NCBI GenBank assembly: GCA_011192015.1
Contig: DUET01000098.1
Location: forward strand, 1-37,112
Source of the DNA: Anaerolineae bacterium
Lineage (GTDB): Bacteria; Chloroflexota; Anaerolineae; Anaerolineales; E44-bin32
Direction of reading: 5' to 3'
DNA: 37,112 nucleotides
Part shown: positions 25,642 through 33,366 of the stretch, one piece after another
Layout: each line of letters begins with the position of its first letter
How positions within the stretch are numbered: position 1 is the stretch's first letter
Made by a program: the position numbers and the translations under genes
The notes under the pieces: generated by a model
Told to the model about the DNA's origin: nothing
Database searches by the model: none
The model's input: the letters and a program-made list of their open reading frames with translations, nothing else

Positions 25642-26349
25642 ATGTTTACCTTCACTTTAGATTACTGGATCTACATGATCCCGGCGATTTTGTTGGTCGT
25701 CATCGCCCAGATATGGGTTTCCTCGACCTATCGGAAATGGGGCAAGATCCCCAATCAAAGCCGGCTCTCCGGAGCGGAAACCGCCGAGCGCCTGCTGCGC
25801 TCCTCCGGCCTTCAATCCGTTTCCATCGAAGGCGTTCGCGGTACGCTCAGTGATCACTACGATCCGCGCAGCCATACGCTGCGCCTTTCCATGGGCGTAG
25901 CCAACGAGCGCTCCGTGGCATCGATGGCCATCGCGGCTCACGAGATCGGCCACGCCGTTCAGCATACCGAGGGTTATCTTCCCCTTCGATTCCGCGCAGC
26001 GCTGGTTCCTGTGGTCAACATTGGGTCGAATTTAGGCTGGATTCTGATCTTCGTGGGTCTGCTGCTGCGAGGAACGCTGGGCACCCAATTGGCCACGATC
26101 GGTGTGGCAGCGTTTGCCCTGGGGCTTATCTTTGCCGTTGCCACCCTGCCCGTCGAACTGAATGCATCCAGTCGCGCCATGCATCTCCTCACCCAAACCG
26201 GTCTCGTACAAGGCGGCCAGGATCAACGCGGCGTTCGTTCCATGCTCTCGGCAGCGGCTTTTACCTACATTGCTGCCATTGCCGCCGCTCTGCTCCAACT
26301 GCTCTACTACGCCAGCTTGGTAGCGGGTTTGGGGCGCCGGCGTCGCTGA
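25642..26349 (+). CDS. YugP-type zinc metallopeptidase (membrane)
   Basis: The 235-residue protein has an N-terminal TM helix (about residues 9-26), a cytoplasmic-type segment with SGAETAERLLRSSGL and LSDHYDPRSHTLRLS, then the zinc motif HEIGHA (His100, Glu101, His104). Hydrophobic helices follow (about 120-165 and 205-225), with NASSRAMHLL between them and a basic end RRRR. This arrangement matches the YugP/DUF-type zinc neutral peptidases. The substrate is unknown. AAGGG precedes the ATG. It follows the S41 protease, so the two may share an envelope quality-control role, by inference. A terminator lies downstream. Confidence 0.9.
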   Translation: MFTFTLDYWIYMIPAILLVVIAQIWVSSTYRKWGKIPNQSRLSGAETAERLLRSSGLQSVSIEGVRGTLSDHYDPRSHTLRLSMGVANERSVASMAIAAHEIGHAVQHTEGYLPLRFRAALVPVVNIGSNLGWILIFVGLLLRGTLGTQLATIGVAAFALGLIFAVATLPVELNASSRAMHLLTQTGLVQGGQDQRGVRSMLSAAAFTYIAAIAAALLQLLYYASLVAGLGRRRR

Positions 26350-26414
26350 TGCAGTCGATCAATCTCCCAGCGTAGCAGCGCTCGTCGCTGGAAAGAAACC
26401 CTAAGACACGCGGA

Positions 26415-26448
26415 GCTCAGGATCGAACTCCATCCTGAGCTTCCTTTT
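26415..26448 (+). terminator. Rho-independent terminator after the peptidase operon
   Basis: GCTCAGGAT (26415-26423) and ATCCTGAGC (26432-26440) form a perfect 9-bp stem with an eight-base loop, followed by TTCCTTTTCG. It lies 65 bases after the YugP stop and before the next promoter. Confidence 0.85.
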
Positions 26449-26469
26449 CGATTAACCGCATGCCTCGCT

Positions 26470-26498
26470 TTGACACACCATCCCCTCGATGCTAGAAT
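26470..26498 (+). promoter_or_regulatory. Strong promoter of the NIL-mgtE-kinase operon
   Basis: A perfect TTGACA (26470-26475) and TAGAAT (26493-26498) are separated by exactly 17 bases, with TGC before the -10. The leader to the first start is about 60 bases, too short for the magnesium M-box riboswitch, which I do not see. Confidence 0.8.
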
Positions 26499-26566
26499 CC
26501 GCCTCCCGGAAGGGCTTTCTCCCGAACCCCCCGGAAAACCTAAACCCCGATCGACGAGGTGCCGGG

Positions 26567-26791
26567 ATGACAGCTCGCACCCTAAGGTTGATTTACCCAC
26601 CCTCCCTGCTGCGAACACCTGTCATCCATCAGTTGATTCACGATTTTGGAATCTCTGTCAACATCCTACAAGCTCAAATTACGCTCGACGAAGGTTGGTT
26701 GGAGATCGAGGTCAGCGGCGAGGCAGACGAGATCGATGCAGCCTCAAAGTGGCTCTCCGCTGAGGGGATCGAGGTGCAGGAAATTGGCTGA
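26567..26791 (+). CDS. Stand-alone NIL-domain protein
   Basis: The 74-residue protein consists of a single small alpha/beta domain: RTLRLIYPPSL, TPVIHQLIHDFGISVNILQA, then ITLDEGWLEIEVSGEADEID. This is the pattern of the NIL domain, usually found at the C-terminus of methionine ABC-transporter ATPases (MetN) as a ligand-binding regulatory unit. Here it is alone and immediately upstream of mgtE. The ATG at 26567 has AGGTG upstream, and its stop overlaps the proposed mgtE start. A longer in-frame start at 26489 begins inside the promoter and was rejected. Its ligand is unknown. Confidence 0.8.
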   Translation: MTARTLRLIYPPSLLRTPVIHQLIHDFGISVNILQAQITLDEGWLEIEVSGEADEIDAASKWLSAEGIEVQEIG

Positions 26792-28163
26792 ACAACAACC
26801 TTTCATGGAAGAGCAATTGATCGACAGCACCCTGGAGGTGATCCGCGCAGCGCTGCAATCAGGCCGGATCCAGGACGCCATCGCTGCGCTCACCAAACTC
26901 CATCCTACCGACCGGGCAGAAGCCTTTTCGGAGCTGGATGACCAGGCGCAATCGGCGATATTACCGCGCCTGGACATCCCTTCCACAGCCGATTTGCTGG
27001 AAGAACTCGAAGACGAAGAAGCTGCGGACGTTGCCGAGAACTTGAGCACCGAACGCCTGGCGGATGTTCTGGATGAGATGGAGCCTGATGAGGCGGCGGA
27101 CGTGCTCGGTGATCTCCCCCCCGAAACCGCGGCACGAGCTCTGGCGGAGATGGATGACGCCGATGAAGTCATCCCGCTCCTCAGCCACCCCGACGAGACC
27201 GCCGGTGGCTTGATGACCACGTGGTTGGTCACGCTGCGGCCGGAGGAAACGGCCGCCGAGGCCATCGAGAAACTCCGTAGCGCTGAACTCGAACCGGAAG
27301 GCCCTTATTATCTTTACGTCATCGATGACAGCGAGCGACTGGTTGGCGTCGTCGGATTGCGCGACCTGGTGATCGCCAAACCACAAACCCCTGTGCGAGC
27401 CTTCATGGATCCGGATGTCAAATCCGCGACCACGGGTATCGATCAGGAGGATGTCGCCCGTCTGATGTCGCGCTACGACCTTACCGCACTCCCGGTTGTG
27501 GATGATGCGGGCAAGCTGCTGGGTACGATCACGGTTGACGATGTCGTCGATGTCATCGAGGAAGAGGCCACAGAGGATATCTACCGATTTGCCAACCTGC
27601 ATGACGCTGACCTTGCCATCGACAGTCCGATATCCATATCCGTGCGTCGCCGATTGCCGTGGCTCTACCTGAGCACGCTTACGGCGCTTTTCGCCTCATG
27701 GGTGATCTCGAATTTCGAAGCCATTTTCGAGCAAGTTGCCGTGCTGGCCGTTTTCCAATCCGTTGTTGCCGGTTTGGGAGGCAATGCTGGAACCCAGAGC
27801 CTTGCGATTGCCGTCAGGGCCATCGCTCTGGGGGAGATCACCATCAAGGACATTTGGCGCACAATCGTCAAGGAAGCCGTAACCGGCATCATCCAGGGCA
27901 TCAGCGTGGGATTGATCGCCGGCATCGGTGTCTATCTCTGGCGGGGAAGCCCGTGGCTGGGTTTCATCCTCGGGATGGCCTTGATCGGGAACATGCTGAT
28001 CGCCGTGATTGTCGGCACGGTCACTCCCCTCCTCTTGAAGGCCTTACGACAGGATCCTGCCCTGGCTTCATCTGCTTTGGTCACCGCAGTGACGGATTGT
28101 GCCGGTTTTGCCATTTTTCTTGGGCTCGCCACCCTGCTCCTTCCTCTGCTTACCGAAAGGTGA
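26784..28163 (+). CDS. mgtE: MgtE-type magnesium channel/transporter
   Basis: The protein of about 459 residues has the full MgtE architecture. An N-terminal acidic superhelical domain (residues about 10-150; ELEDEEAADVAENLS, EMEPDEAADVLGDLP) and two CBS domains (about 155-275; PYYLYVIDDSERLVGVV and LPVVDDAGKLLGTITVDDVVDV) lead to a plug helix and a C-terminal pore with five membrane helices. AGLGGNAGTQSLAIAVRAI and the VTDCAGF segment in the last helices match the Mg2+-selective pore region. The N domain and CBS pair sense cytosolic Mg2+ in this family. The start is uncertain: a TTG at 26784 has GAGGTG seven bases upstream and overlaps the NIL stop, while the ATG at 26805 has no Shine-Dalgarno sequence. 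Confidence 0.95.
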   Translation: MAEQQPFMEEQLIDSTLEVIRAALQSGRIQDAIAALTKLHPTDRAEAFSELDDQAQSAILPRLDIPSTADLLEELEDEEAADVAENLSTERLADVLDEMEPDEAADVLGDLPPETAARALAEMDDADEVIPLLSHPDETAGGLMTTWLVTLRPEETAAEAIEKLRSAELEPEGPYYLYVIDDSERLVGVVGLRDLVIAKPQTPVRAFMDPDVKSATTGIDQEDVARLMSRYDLTALPVVDDAGKLLGTITVDDVVDVIEEEATEDIYRFANLHDADLAIDSPISISVRRRLPWLYLSTLTALFASWVISNFEAIFEQVAVLAVFQSVVAGLGGNAGTQSLAIAVRAIALGEITIKDIWRTIVKEAVTGIIQGISVGLIAGIGVYLWRGSPWLGFILGMALIGNMLIAVIVGTVTPLLLKALRQDPALASSALVTAVTDCAGFAIFLGLATLLLPLLTER

Positions 28164-28167
28164 AATC

Positions 28168-29058
28168 ATGCCCGCAAAGGTCATCCTCAATCCCTACTCC
28201 GATCGCTGGCAGTCCGGTCGGCGACGGCCAGAAGTTGAGTCAGCACTCAAGAAGGCTGGGATCGATTACGAGCTTGTCGAAAGTCAGGCTCCCAAACATG
28301 CCATCGATCTCGCCGAACAAGCTGCCAATCAAGGTTTTTTCCCCATCATCGCTGCCGGTGGAGATGGCACGTTCGGAGAAGTTGTCAATGGCCTCTTCCG
28401 TGCTAAACCCGAGGGTGTCCTCGGACCGATGGGCATCCTGCCGCTGGGAACAGCGAACGATCTCGTTACCAATTTGGGGCTTCCTCTCACGCTAGAAGAA
28501 GCAGCCCTTGCCATCGCTGGAGGCAAGACGCGACGCATCGATCTGGGCTCTGCCAACCATTGGGTCTTCGGCAACAATTCCGCTGTCGGCATCGAACCCG
28601 TAGTATCGATCTACAACATCCGCATGACGGCTCTGCGCGGTGTGATTCGCTACCTCATCGCTGCCTTGCAGGCAATTTTCAGCAATCCACAATGGAACAT
28701 GCGAATCAAGTGGGACGACGGCGAGTATGAAGGTCCCTGCAGCCTGGTTTCCGTGGGAAATTGTCCTTTGACGGGCGGCATCTTCCGCATGACACCAGCT
28801 GCAGATCCCATGGACGGAAAATTGACATTCGTGTACGGCTTCATTCCCACGCGCCTTGGATTGCTGAGTATGCTTCCTCGAACTATCAGCGGCACCTATA
28901 TCAACAATCCTGCCATCCATCAATGCCATACCACCCATCTCTCCATTCGCACAACACCGACCACCCCCATCCAGGTCGATGGAGAAGTTCGTTCTGAGAG
29001 CCTCTCGGAGATCACCTATCGCATCATGCCCGGACGTCTCGATCTGTTCACGCCATGA
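28168..29058 (+). CDS. Diacylglycerol kinase-family lipid kinase
   Basis: The 296-residue protein has the diacylglycerol kinase/YegS/DgkB catalytic fold. It begins KVILNPYSDRW, then AAGGDGTFGEVVNGL with the GGDGT nucleotide motif (64-68), and LPLGTANDLVTNLGLP. The C-terminal beta-sandwich shows FGNNSAVGIEPVV, SVGNCPLTGGIFRMTP and IQVDGE. The lipid substrate (diacylglycerol or a related lipid) is not determined. It starts four bases after the MgtE stop with AAAGGTG upstream, so it is in the same operon. The 130 bases after it hold nothing I can identify, except that they lead into the methyltransferase gene. Confidence 0.9.
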   Translation: MPAKVILNPYSDRWQSGRRRPEVESALKKAGIDYELVESQAPKHAIDLAEQAANQGFFPIIAAGGDGTFGEVVNGLFRAKPEGVLGPMGILPLGTANDLVTNLGLPLTLEEAALAIAGGKTRRIDLGSANHWVFGNNSAVGIEPVVSIYNIRMTALRGVIRYLIAALQAIFSNPQWNMRIKWDDGEYEGPCSLVSVGNCPLTGGIFRMTPAADPMDGKLTFVYGFIPTRLGLLSMLPRTISGTYINNPAIHQCHTTHLSIRTTPTTPIQVDGEVRSESLSEITYRIMPGRLDLFTP

Positions 29059-29188
29059 ATGTGCGCAGGAAAATCCACACATTCACAAAACCCCATTGTG
29101 GCTATGCGCAATGCGGGCTCCATCCAGGAGAGTTTCCATCGACACAGTCTGAATCCTCCACTGCATCCCCTTCCGGTCGATTGGACCC

Positions 29189-29863
29189 ATGAAGCTGCTC
29201 TCAACCTTCCTGCGCTTCTTCTTCCGTCACCTATACACCACGTTCGCCTGGGCGTACGACCTGGTCGCCATGACAACTTCGATGGGGCAATGGGGAACCT
29301 GGCAAACCGCGGCTCTGGATGTACTCCCCCACCAAGGACGGGTGCTCGAAGTCGGCCACGGGCCCGGCCACCTGCTGAAACATCGAGCGCTGGAAGGTTG
29401 CATCGATTTCGGCGTCGATGTTTCCACACAGATGGGGCGCATCGCATACAAGCGTATGAGAGTCGCTGGATTTCAACCTCATCTCGTTCGTGCTCAGGCG
29501 CAGGCACTTCCCTTTGCATCCGCATCCTTTCAGGCCATCTACGCCACCTTCCCCAGCGAATTCATCCTCGCTCCTGAAACACTCGCCTCCTTCCAACGTG
29601 TCCTGCGATCCGACGGCTCGCTCGTGGTCGTTCCCATGGCGCGCATCACAGGGCGATCGCTCCCCGACCGATGGGCGGCCTGGTTATACAGCATCACGGG
29701 ACAGAGCAGAGACATCGGAACCGGCTGGAAGAAGCTCCTTCAAGATTCGGGCTTCCATGGAACCCTGGAACGCGTTCAGCAACCCCGCGCCGAGGTGTAT
29801 CGCCTGATCGCCACCAAACTCCCCACTCAGGATGGATTTGCAGGACCTGATGGCACGCATTAG
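29189..29863 (+). CDS. Class I SAM-dependent methyltransferase
   Basis: The 224-residue protein has the SAM-binding motif RVLEVGHGPGHLL (51-63), an acidic loop FGVDVS (about 73-78) and QALPFASASFQAIYATFPSEF, the typical motif II-III region. It is followed by ETLASFQRVLRSDGSLVVVP. The N-terminal part (LLSTFLRFFFRHLYTTFAWAYDLVA) is hydrophobic and may associate with the membrane. The YDLVA segment is common in small-molecule methyltransferases of the UbiE-like type. No substrate is apparent. No strong Shine-Dalgarno sequence precedes the ATG. It stands 28 bases before the tRNA methyltransferase. Confidence 0.8.
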   Translation: MKLLSTFLRFFFRHLYTTFAWAYDLVAMTTSMGQWGTWQTAALDVLPHQGRVLEVGHGPGHLLKHRALEGCIDFGVDVSTQMGRIAYKRMRVAGFQPHLVRAQAQALPFASASFQAIYATFPSEFILAPETLASFQRVLRSDGSLVVVPMARITGRSLPDRWAAWLYSITGQSRDIGTGWKKLLQDSGFHGTLERVQQPRAEVYRLIATKLPTQDGFAGPDGTH

Positions 29864-29891
29864 AATTCCTTAAGTACCTTGGGAGGTTTCC

Positions 29892-30716
29892 TTGCGTTTG
29901 ATCCAAGCCGGTGATCTGGCGATGCTCGTGGCGGAGAAGAGCAAACCATTCATCCTTCGATTGCAGCCGGGCAAAGAACTGCAGACACATCGCGGCTCCA
30001 TCCGTCATGACGATCTCATCGGGATCGCCTGGGGATCCCAGGTGAAATCTCATCTGGATGCCCGTTTCCTGATCCTCGAACCAACACTGCGCGACTTGCT
30101 GCTGCGCATTCGGCGCCGCTCGCAGATCATCTTCCCCAAGGACATCGGCTACATCCTGCTGCGCCTCTCGATTGGACCTGGAACAACCGTGATCGAAGCC
30201 GGAACCGGATCCGGTTCCTTGACCACGGCGCTTGCGTGGTCGGTCGGCCGCGAGGGCAAGGTGATCTCCTACGACCGCAGAGAGGACATGACCGACTTGG
30301 CGCGCAGCAACCTCGAGCGAGTGGGATTGGAGAATCGCGTAGTCTTGCATACGCGAGACATCGAAGAAGGCTTCGATGAGCAGGATGTCGAAGCGCTCTT
30401 CCTCGATCTACCCAGACCGCACCTTTACCTATCCCAAGTGATTGAAGCTTTGCGCAGCGGGGGAAACTTTGGCGCCGTACTTCCCACAACGAATCAAGTC
30501 AGCCAGCTTCTTGCGGAATTGGAAGCACATCCCTTTGCTCTCGTGGATGTGTGTGAAATATCGCTTCGCTTTTACAAGCCGATTCCAGCGAGGCTTCGGC
30601 CTGTCGATCGCATGGTCGCCCATACAGGCTACCTGGTCTTCGCTCGCAAGATCCTTCCCGCAAGTGAGGAAGAGCCCGAATCCAACCATTCTCCGTATTT
30701 GGAACCTAGTGAATAG
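29892..30716 (+). CDS. trmI: tRNA (adenine-58-N1)-methyltransferase, TrmI family
   Basis: The 274-residue protein methylates N1 of adenine 58 in tRNA. It has an N-terminal beta domain, then SQIIFPKDIGYIL, the SAM motif VIEAGTGSGSLTTALA, KVISYDRREDM, DVEALFLDLPRPH (the catalytic-site loop), and NFGAVLPTTNQVSQL. This order matches TrmI/Trm61 proteins. The start is a TTG, chosen because GGGAGG lies five bases upstream and no ATG fits. It lies nine bases before the TPR/zinc-ribbon gene. Confidence 0.93.
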   Translation: MRLIQAGDLAMLVAEKSKPFILRLQPGKELQTHRGSIRHDDLIGIAWGSQVKSHLDARFLILEPTLRDLLLRIRRRSQIIFPKDIGYILLRLSIGPGTTVIEAGTGSGSLTTALAWSVGREGKVISYDRREDMTDLARSNLERVGLENRVVLHTRDIEEGFDEQDVEALFLDLPRPHLYLSQVIEALRSGGNFGAVLPTTNQVSQLLAELEAHPFALVDVCEISLRFYKPIPARLRPVDRMVAHTGYLVFARKILPASEEEPESNHSPYLEPSE

Positions 30717-30725
30717 GAGCTCACC

Positions 30726-31313
30726 ATGCCAATTTATCGCAGACCTCCTCCAAGAAGGCCTTTCCGTCGACGTTTCCCCCCAGGACGCCCTCCCCGACCA
30801 GCCGCCAGGCAGGCGCTTCTGCGTCTCCGAAAAGCTCATGCGCTTATGGCCCAGGGGGACTTCGAACAAGCCGCGCACATCCTGGACGGATTGGCGAACG
30901 CGGCCGCGAAACGTGGTATCGATCGTGCCCCGAATCTTGCCCTCCAAGCAGCAAGAGCCTGGTTCGAAGCAGGCAAGACCGATCGGGGGATGGAAATGAC
31001 CAGAATGGCGATGCAGTACATGCATCGTGTGGGGCAGCTCCAAAAACTGCATCAAGTCAGCGGGCGTATCCTCTCCGAACTGCGGTCTCGCGGTCTCACA
31101 CAGGAAGCCGCGGCAATCGAAGCAGAGATCAAAGAGATGCTGGCCGGTGTCGATGTCTCCAGCTTCCGAACCATGCAACCTGCAAGGACGGCTCATCTCC
31201 CACCACAATGCCCTCAATGCGGCGGCAACGTTCGCAGCGATGAAGTGGAATGGATCGATGGTGTCAGTGCAACATGCAATTACTGCGGCAGCGTTTTAGT
31301 TCAGGAGAGCTGA
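30726..31313 (+). CDS. Helical-repeat protein with C-terminal zinc ribbon (unknown function)
   Basis: The 195-residue protein starts with an Arg/Pro-rich region (residues 4-28: YRRPPPRRPFRRRFPPGR and following), which suggests nucleic-acid or surface contact. Residues 28-140 form repeated helix pairs resembling TPR units (RQALLRLRKAHALMAQGDFEQAAHIL, LQAARAWFEAGKTDRGMEM). The C-terminus holds a zinc ribbon, CPQCGG (Cys162, Cys165) and CNYCGS (Cys184, Cys187). AGGAGCTCACC precedes the ATG. It sits between TrmI and the Nudix hydrolase. A role with RNA or protein complexes is only a guess. Confidence 0.75.
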   Translation: MPIYRRPPPRRPFRRRFPPGRPPRPAARQALLRLRKAHALMAQGDFEQAAHILDGLANAAAKRGIDRAPNLALQAARAWFEAGKTDRGMEMTRMAMQYMHRVGQLQKLHQVSGRILSELRSRGLTQEAAAIEAEIKEMLAGVDVSSFRTMQPARTAHLPPQCPQCGGNVRSDEVEWIDGVSATCNYCGSVLVQES

Positions 31314-31322
31314 TCACAGCAT

Positions 31323-31925
31323 ATGATTGATCTACCTCATAAACTGCGGCGCTATTTGGCAATGGATCCCAAGATCGACCCGGAAGAAGCATTCGGTCGT
31401 CCTGCCGCGGTCCTGATCCCGCTCTATTGGCATGATGATGAGTGGCATGCGCTCTTCACCCGCCGCACGGATCATGTCGAGGAACACAGAGGACAGGTCT
31501 CCTTCCCCGGAGGCATGATCGAAGCTGAAGATCTCAACCACGAACAGGCAGCCCTGCGCGAGGCGAATGAGGAAATCGGCATTCACCCTCAGGACGTGGA
31601 CATCCTGGGAAGGCTCAAACCCACCCGAACGATCACCCACTTCCTGATCACCCCCATCCTGGGCGTCATTCCCTGGCCCTACGAGCTGCGCTGCAATCCC
31701 AACGAGGTTGCCAGCACCTTTGGTGTCCCACTGCAATGGTTAGCGGATCCTGCCAACCTCGAACTGCGCAAATATAAGCCGAGCGAGCACGGTCCCTTGT
31801 ATGAGGTTCACTTCTTCAAGGCTTATCAAGGTGAGGTGATATGGGGAGCGACAGGAAGGATCGTCGTTCAGTTTCTCAAGGTATTGCGTGAAGTTCTGGA
31901 AAATGAAAAGCGGAGCGAGGGATAA
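31323..31925 (+). CDS. Nudix hydrolase, CoA-pyrophosphatase-like
   Basis: The 200-residue protein has a Nudix box: GGMIEAED (residues 63-70) followed by REANEEIGI (79-87). GQVSFPGG precedes it, the motif associated with the NudL/UPF0035 CoA-pyrophosphatase group. PAAVLIPLYW and THFLITPILGVIP flank the Nudix fold. By family it would hydrolyse CoA or related nucleoside diphosphate derivatives; substrate is inferred. The Shine-Dalgarno sequence is distant (AGGAG about 15 bases upstream of ATG). Its stop codon falls in the loop of the inverted repeat at 31910-31937. Confidence 0.88.
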   Translation: MIDLPHKLRRYLAMDPKIDPEEAFGRPAAVLIPLYWHDDEWHALFTRRTDHVEEHRGQVSFPGGMIEAEDLNHEQAALREANEEIGIHPQDVDILGRLKPTRTITHFLITPILGVIPWPYELRCNPNEVASTFGVPLQWLADPANLELRKYKPSEHGPLYEVHFFKAYQGEVIWGATGRIVVQFLKVLREVLENEKRSEG

Positions 31926-31937
31926 TCCTCGCTCCGC
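31899..31937 (-). terminator. Rho-independent terminator of rplY, overlapping the Nudix 3' end
   Basis: GCGGAGCGAGG (31910-31920) and CCTCGCTCCGC (31927-31937) form a perfect 11-bp stem with a six-base loop. On the minus strand it is followed by TTTTCATTTTCC, a good T-rich tail, so it terminates rplY. On the plus strand it overlaps the last codons of the Nudix gene and may act weakly in that direction. Confidence 0.88.
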
Positions 31938-31960
31938 AAGGTTATACGGTTGCGTAGAAT

Positions 31961-32629
31961 CTACTCCTCTGTACTTTCCCCGGGTTCCTCTCCCTCTTCC
32001 CGTCCGATGATTTCAGGTTCGGCTGCAGCGAGAGCCTCATCGATCTCTTCGACCACTTCTTCTTCCTCTTCCTCGATGACCTGATACATCATGTGGGCAA
32101 CGACTTCCTCTGAATCCGTTAGAACCGTTACATTCTTGCCTGGGAAGAGATCCCCAACCGTGATGGAATCATCCATTCCCTGCAAGACCTCCAGATCCAC
32201 AGAGATCCTGTCCACCAAGTCAGAAGGCAGCGCCTCCACCTCGATCTCGCTCAAGCCTGTCACCAAAACGCCGCCCAGATCTTTCACGGCAGGCGCCTCT
32301 CCCACCAATTCGATGGGCACGTAGGCCCGGATGGTGACGTCCATGGCCACCTTCAGGAAATCGACGTGGATCAAATCCAGCGTGATCGGATCGCGCTGCA
32401 CGGCCCGCAAGAGGACCTTGTGATTATCCTTCCCGATGGAAAGATCGATCAAGGTCGAGCCACCAGCCTGTGTGAGTAGTTTCTCCAACTCCCTGCCATC
32501 CATTTGGATGGCGGTTGATTCCACACCCTGGCCATAGAGCACGGCAGGAATCAATCCACTTTGGCGCAAGGTCTTGACCTGTTTGCCGATCACCTCGCGG
32601 GGAGATGCTTCGATCTTCATGTTTTCCAT
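31961..32629 (-). CDS. rplY: Ribosomal protein bL25, CTC-type
   Basis: The 222-residue protein is the long (CTC/general stress) form of L25, which binds 5S rRNA. The N-terminal domain runs from about 4 to 95: ASPREVIGKQVKTLRQSGLIPAVLYG, DLSIGKDNHKVLLRAVQRDP and LIHVDFLKV. The C-terminal TL5-like domain (about 96-185) contains VGEAPAVKDLGGVLV, EVEALPSDLVDRISVDL and GDLFPGKNVTVL. It ends with an acidic tail rich in Glu (about 185-222). GGAGG lies upstream of the ATG. The downstream terminator is at 31899-31937. The gene is 76 bases after the solenoid-protein gene. Confidence 0.96.
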   Translation of the reverse strand: MENMKIEASPREVIGKQVKTLRQSGLIPAVLYGQGVESTAIQMDGRELEKLLTQAGGSTLIDLSIGKDNHKVLLRAVQRDPITLDLIHVDFLKVAMDVTIRAYVPIELVGEAPAVKDLGGVLVTGLSEIEVEALPSDLVDRISVDLEVLQGMDDSITVGDLFPGKNVTVLTDSEEVVAHMMYQVIEEEEEEVVEEIDEALAAAEPEIIGREEGEEPGESTEE

Positions 32630-32705
32630 TCATTTGCCTCCAGAGCGCCTCTCACCCTCTTGGGGTTACCCTCGCTCTTTGGGTTGGGTCCTTTCCGTTC
32701 GCTGC

Positions 32706-33191
32706 CTAGCGGCGTCTGACCAGTAGGCTTCCGACAAAAAGGACCAGGCCGACAGCGATGCCGGCAATCAAGCCCGCCACCATCGTGCCTCGGGTGTCGA
32801 GCATGGTTTCCACGTCACCATGCACTTCACGGGCCAGGAGCACGACTGTGGAACCGCCATTCAGCTCCGCGGTGTTTGCCACGGCTACGCCGATGCTGGC
32901 ATTCGCGCCTGTTAATTGGTCCGAAACCACAACACCAGCTCCGCCGTCTTTGATCGTGGTCTTGTCACTGCGCACGGTCAAGGCTCCCGCCAGCTGCAGA
33001 TCCACGTTATCGGCGTTGATGACACCAACGCCCCCTCGCGAAATGCCCACTTCGGAGGCGATGATGCGTTGCGCTCCGCCCTGATCGATGCGCACTGTTT
33101 CCGCCTCGATGTTCTCGATCGACCCACCGCTCATGGTCACGACATCGGCATCGATTTCGTTCGACTCTTGGTTGGGAGGATGATCGTTCAT
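32706..33191 (-). CDS. Predicted beta-solenoid protein with C-terminal membrane anchor
   Basis: The 161-residue protein has an acidic N-terminus (NDHPPNQESNEIDAD). A run of short beta-strand units of roughly 17 residues follows, with V/I-x-V and G-rich turns (VTMSGGSIENIEAETVRID, VINADNVDLQLAGALTVRS, AGVVVSDQLTGANASIG). A final hydrophobic helix (about 137-157, GTMVAGLIAGIAVGLVLFVGSLL) ends with RRR. There is no N-terminal signal peptide, so the repeats are probably cytoplasmic and anchored by the tail. The pattern is like bactofilin or pectate-lyase-type solenoids, but no family is recognised. GGAG five bases before the ATG and the promoter at 33264-33292 support the start. Confidence 0.75.
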   Translation of the reverse strand: MNDHPPNQESNEIDADVVTMSGGSIENIEAETVRIDQGGAQRIIASEVGISRGGVGVINADNVDLQLAGALTVRSDKTTIKDGGAGVVVSDQLTGANASIGVAVANTAELNGGSTVVLLAREVHGDVETMLDTRGTMVAGLIAGIAVGLVLFVGSLLVRRR

Positions 33192-33216
33192 CTTGGCTCC
33201 AATCCCGCATTAAAAT

Positions 33217-33245
33217 GGGGCTGCATCCCCGCCCGGGGATCGCCC
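33217..33245 (-). promoter_or_regulatory. GC-rich leader hairpin upstream of the solenoid protein
   Basis: ATCCCC (33225-33230) and GGGGAT (33235-33240) flank a four-base loop, with outer GGGGC/GCCCC able to extend the stem. It lies in the leader between promoter and start. No T tract follows on the minus strand (a short TTTT at the end of the left flank is weak), so its role is unclear. Confidence 0.4.
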
Positions 33246-33263
33246 CGCCGTGACGCGCAACGA

Positions 33264-33292
33264 ATTCTAACGGCTCTCGCAGTTCACGTCAA
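33264..33292 (-). promoter_or_regulatory. Promoter of the solenoid protein / rplY transcript
   Basis: On the minus strand TTGACG (33287-33292) and TAGAAT (33264-33269) are exactly 17 bases apart. Transcription would start about 60 bases before the ATG and may continue into rplY, since no promoter is visible in the 76-base gap before it. Confidence 0.75.
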
Positions 33293-33366
33293 CCACTCGC
33301 ACCGCTGGAAGTCATGCGTGATATACTCGTAGATTGCCGAATCCTCATCATCCTGGACGGTCGCTG

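Noticed and set aside
26499-26566. Magnesium-sensing (M-box or ykkC-like) riboswitch upstream of mgtE
   Set aside because: The leader is only about 60 bases and lacks the conserved core of the M-box; a simple promoter and Shine-Dalgarno sequence explain it.
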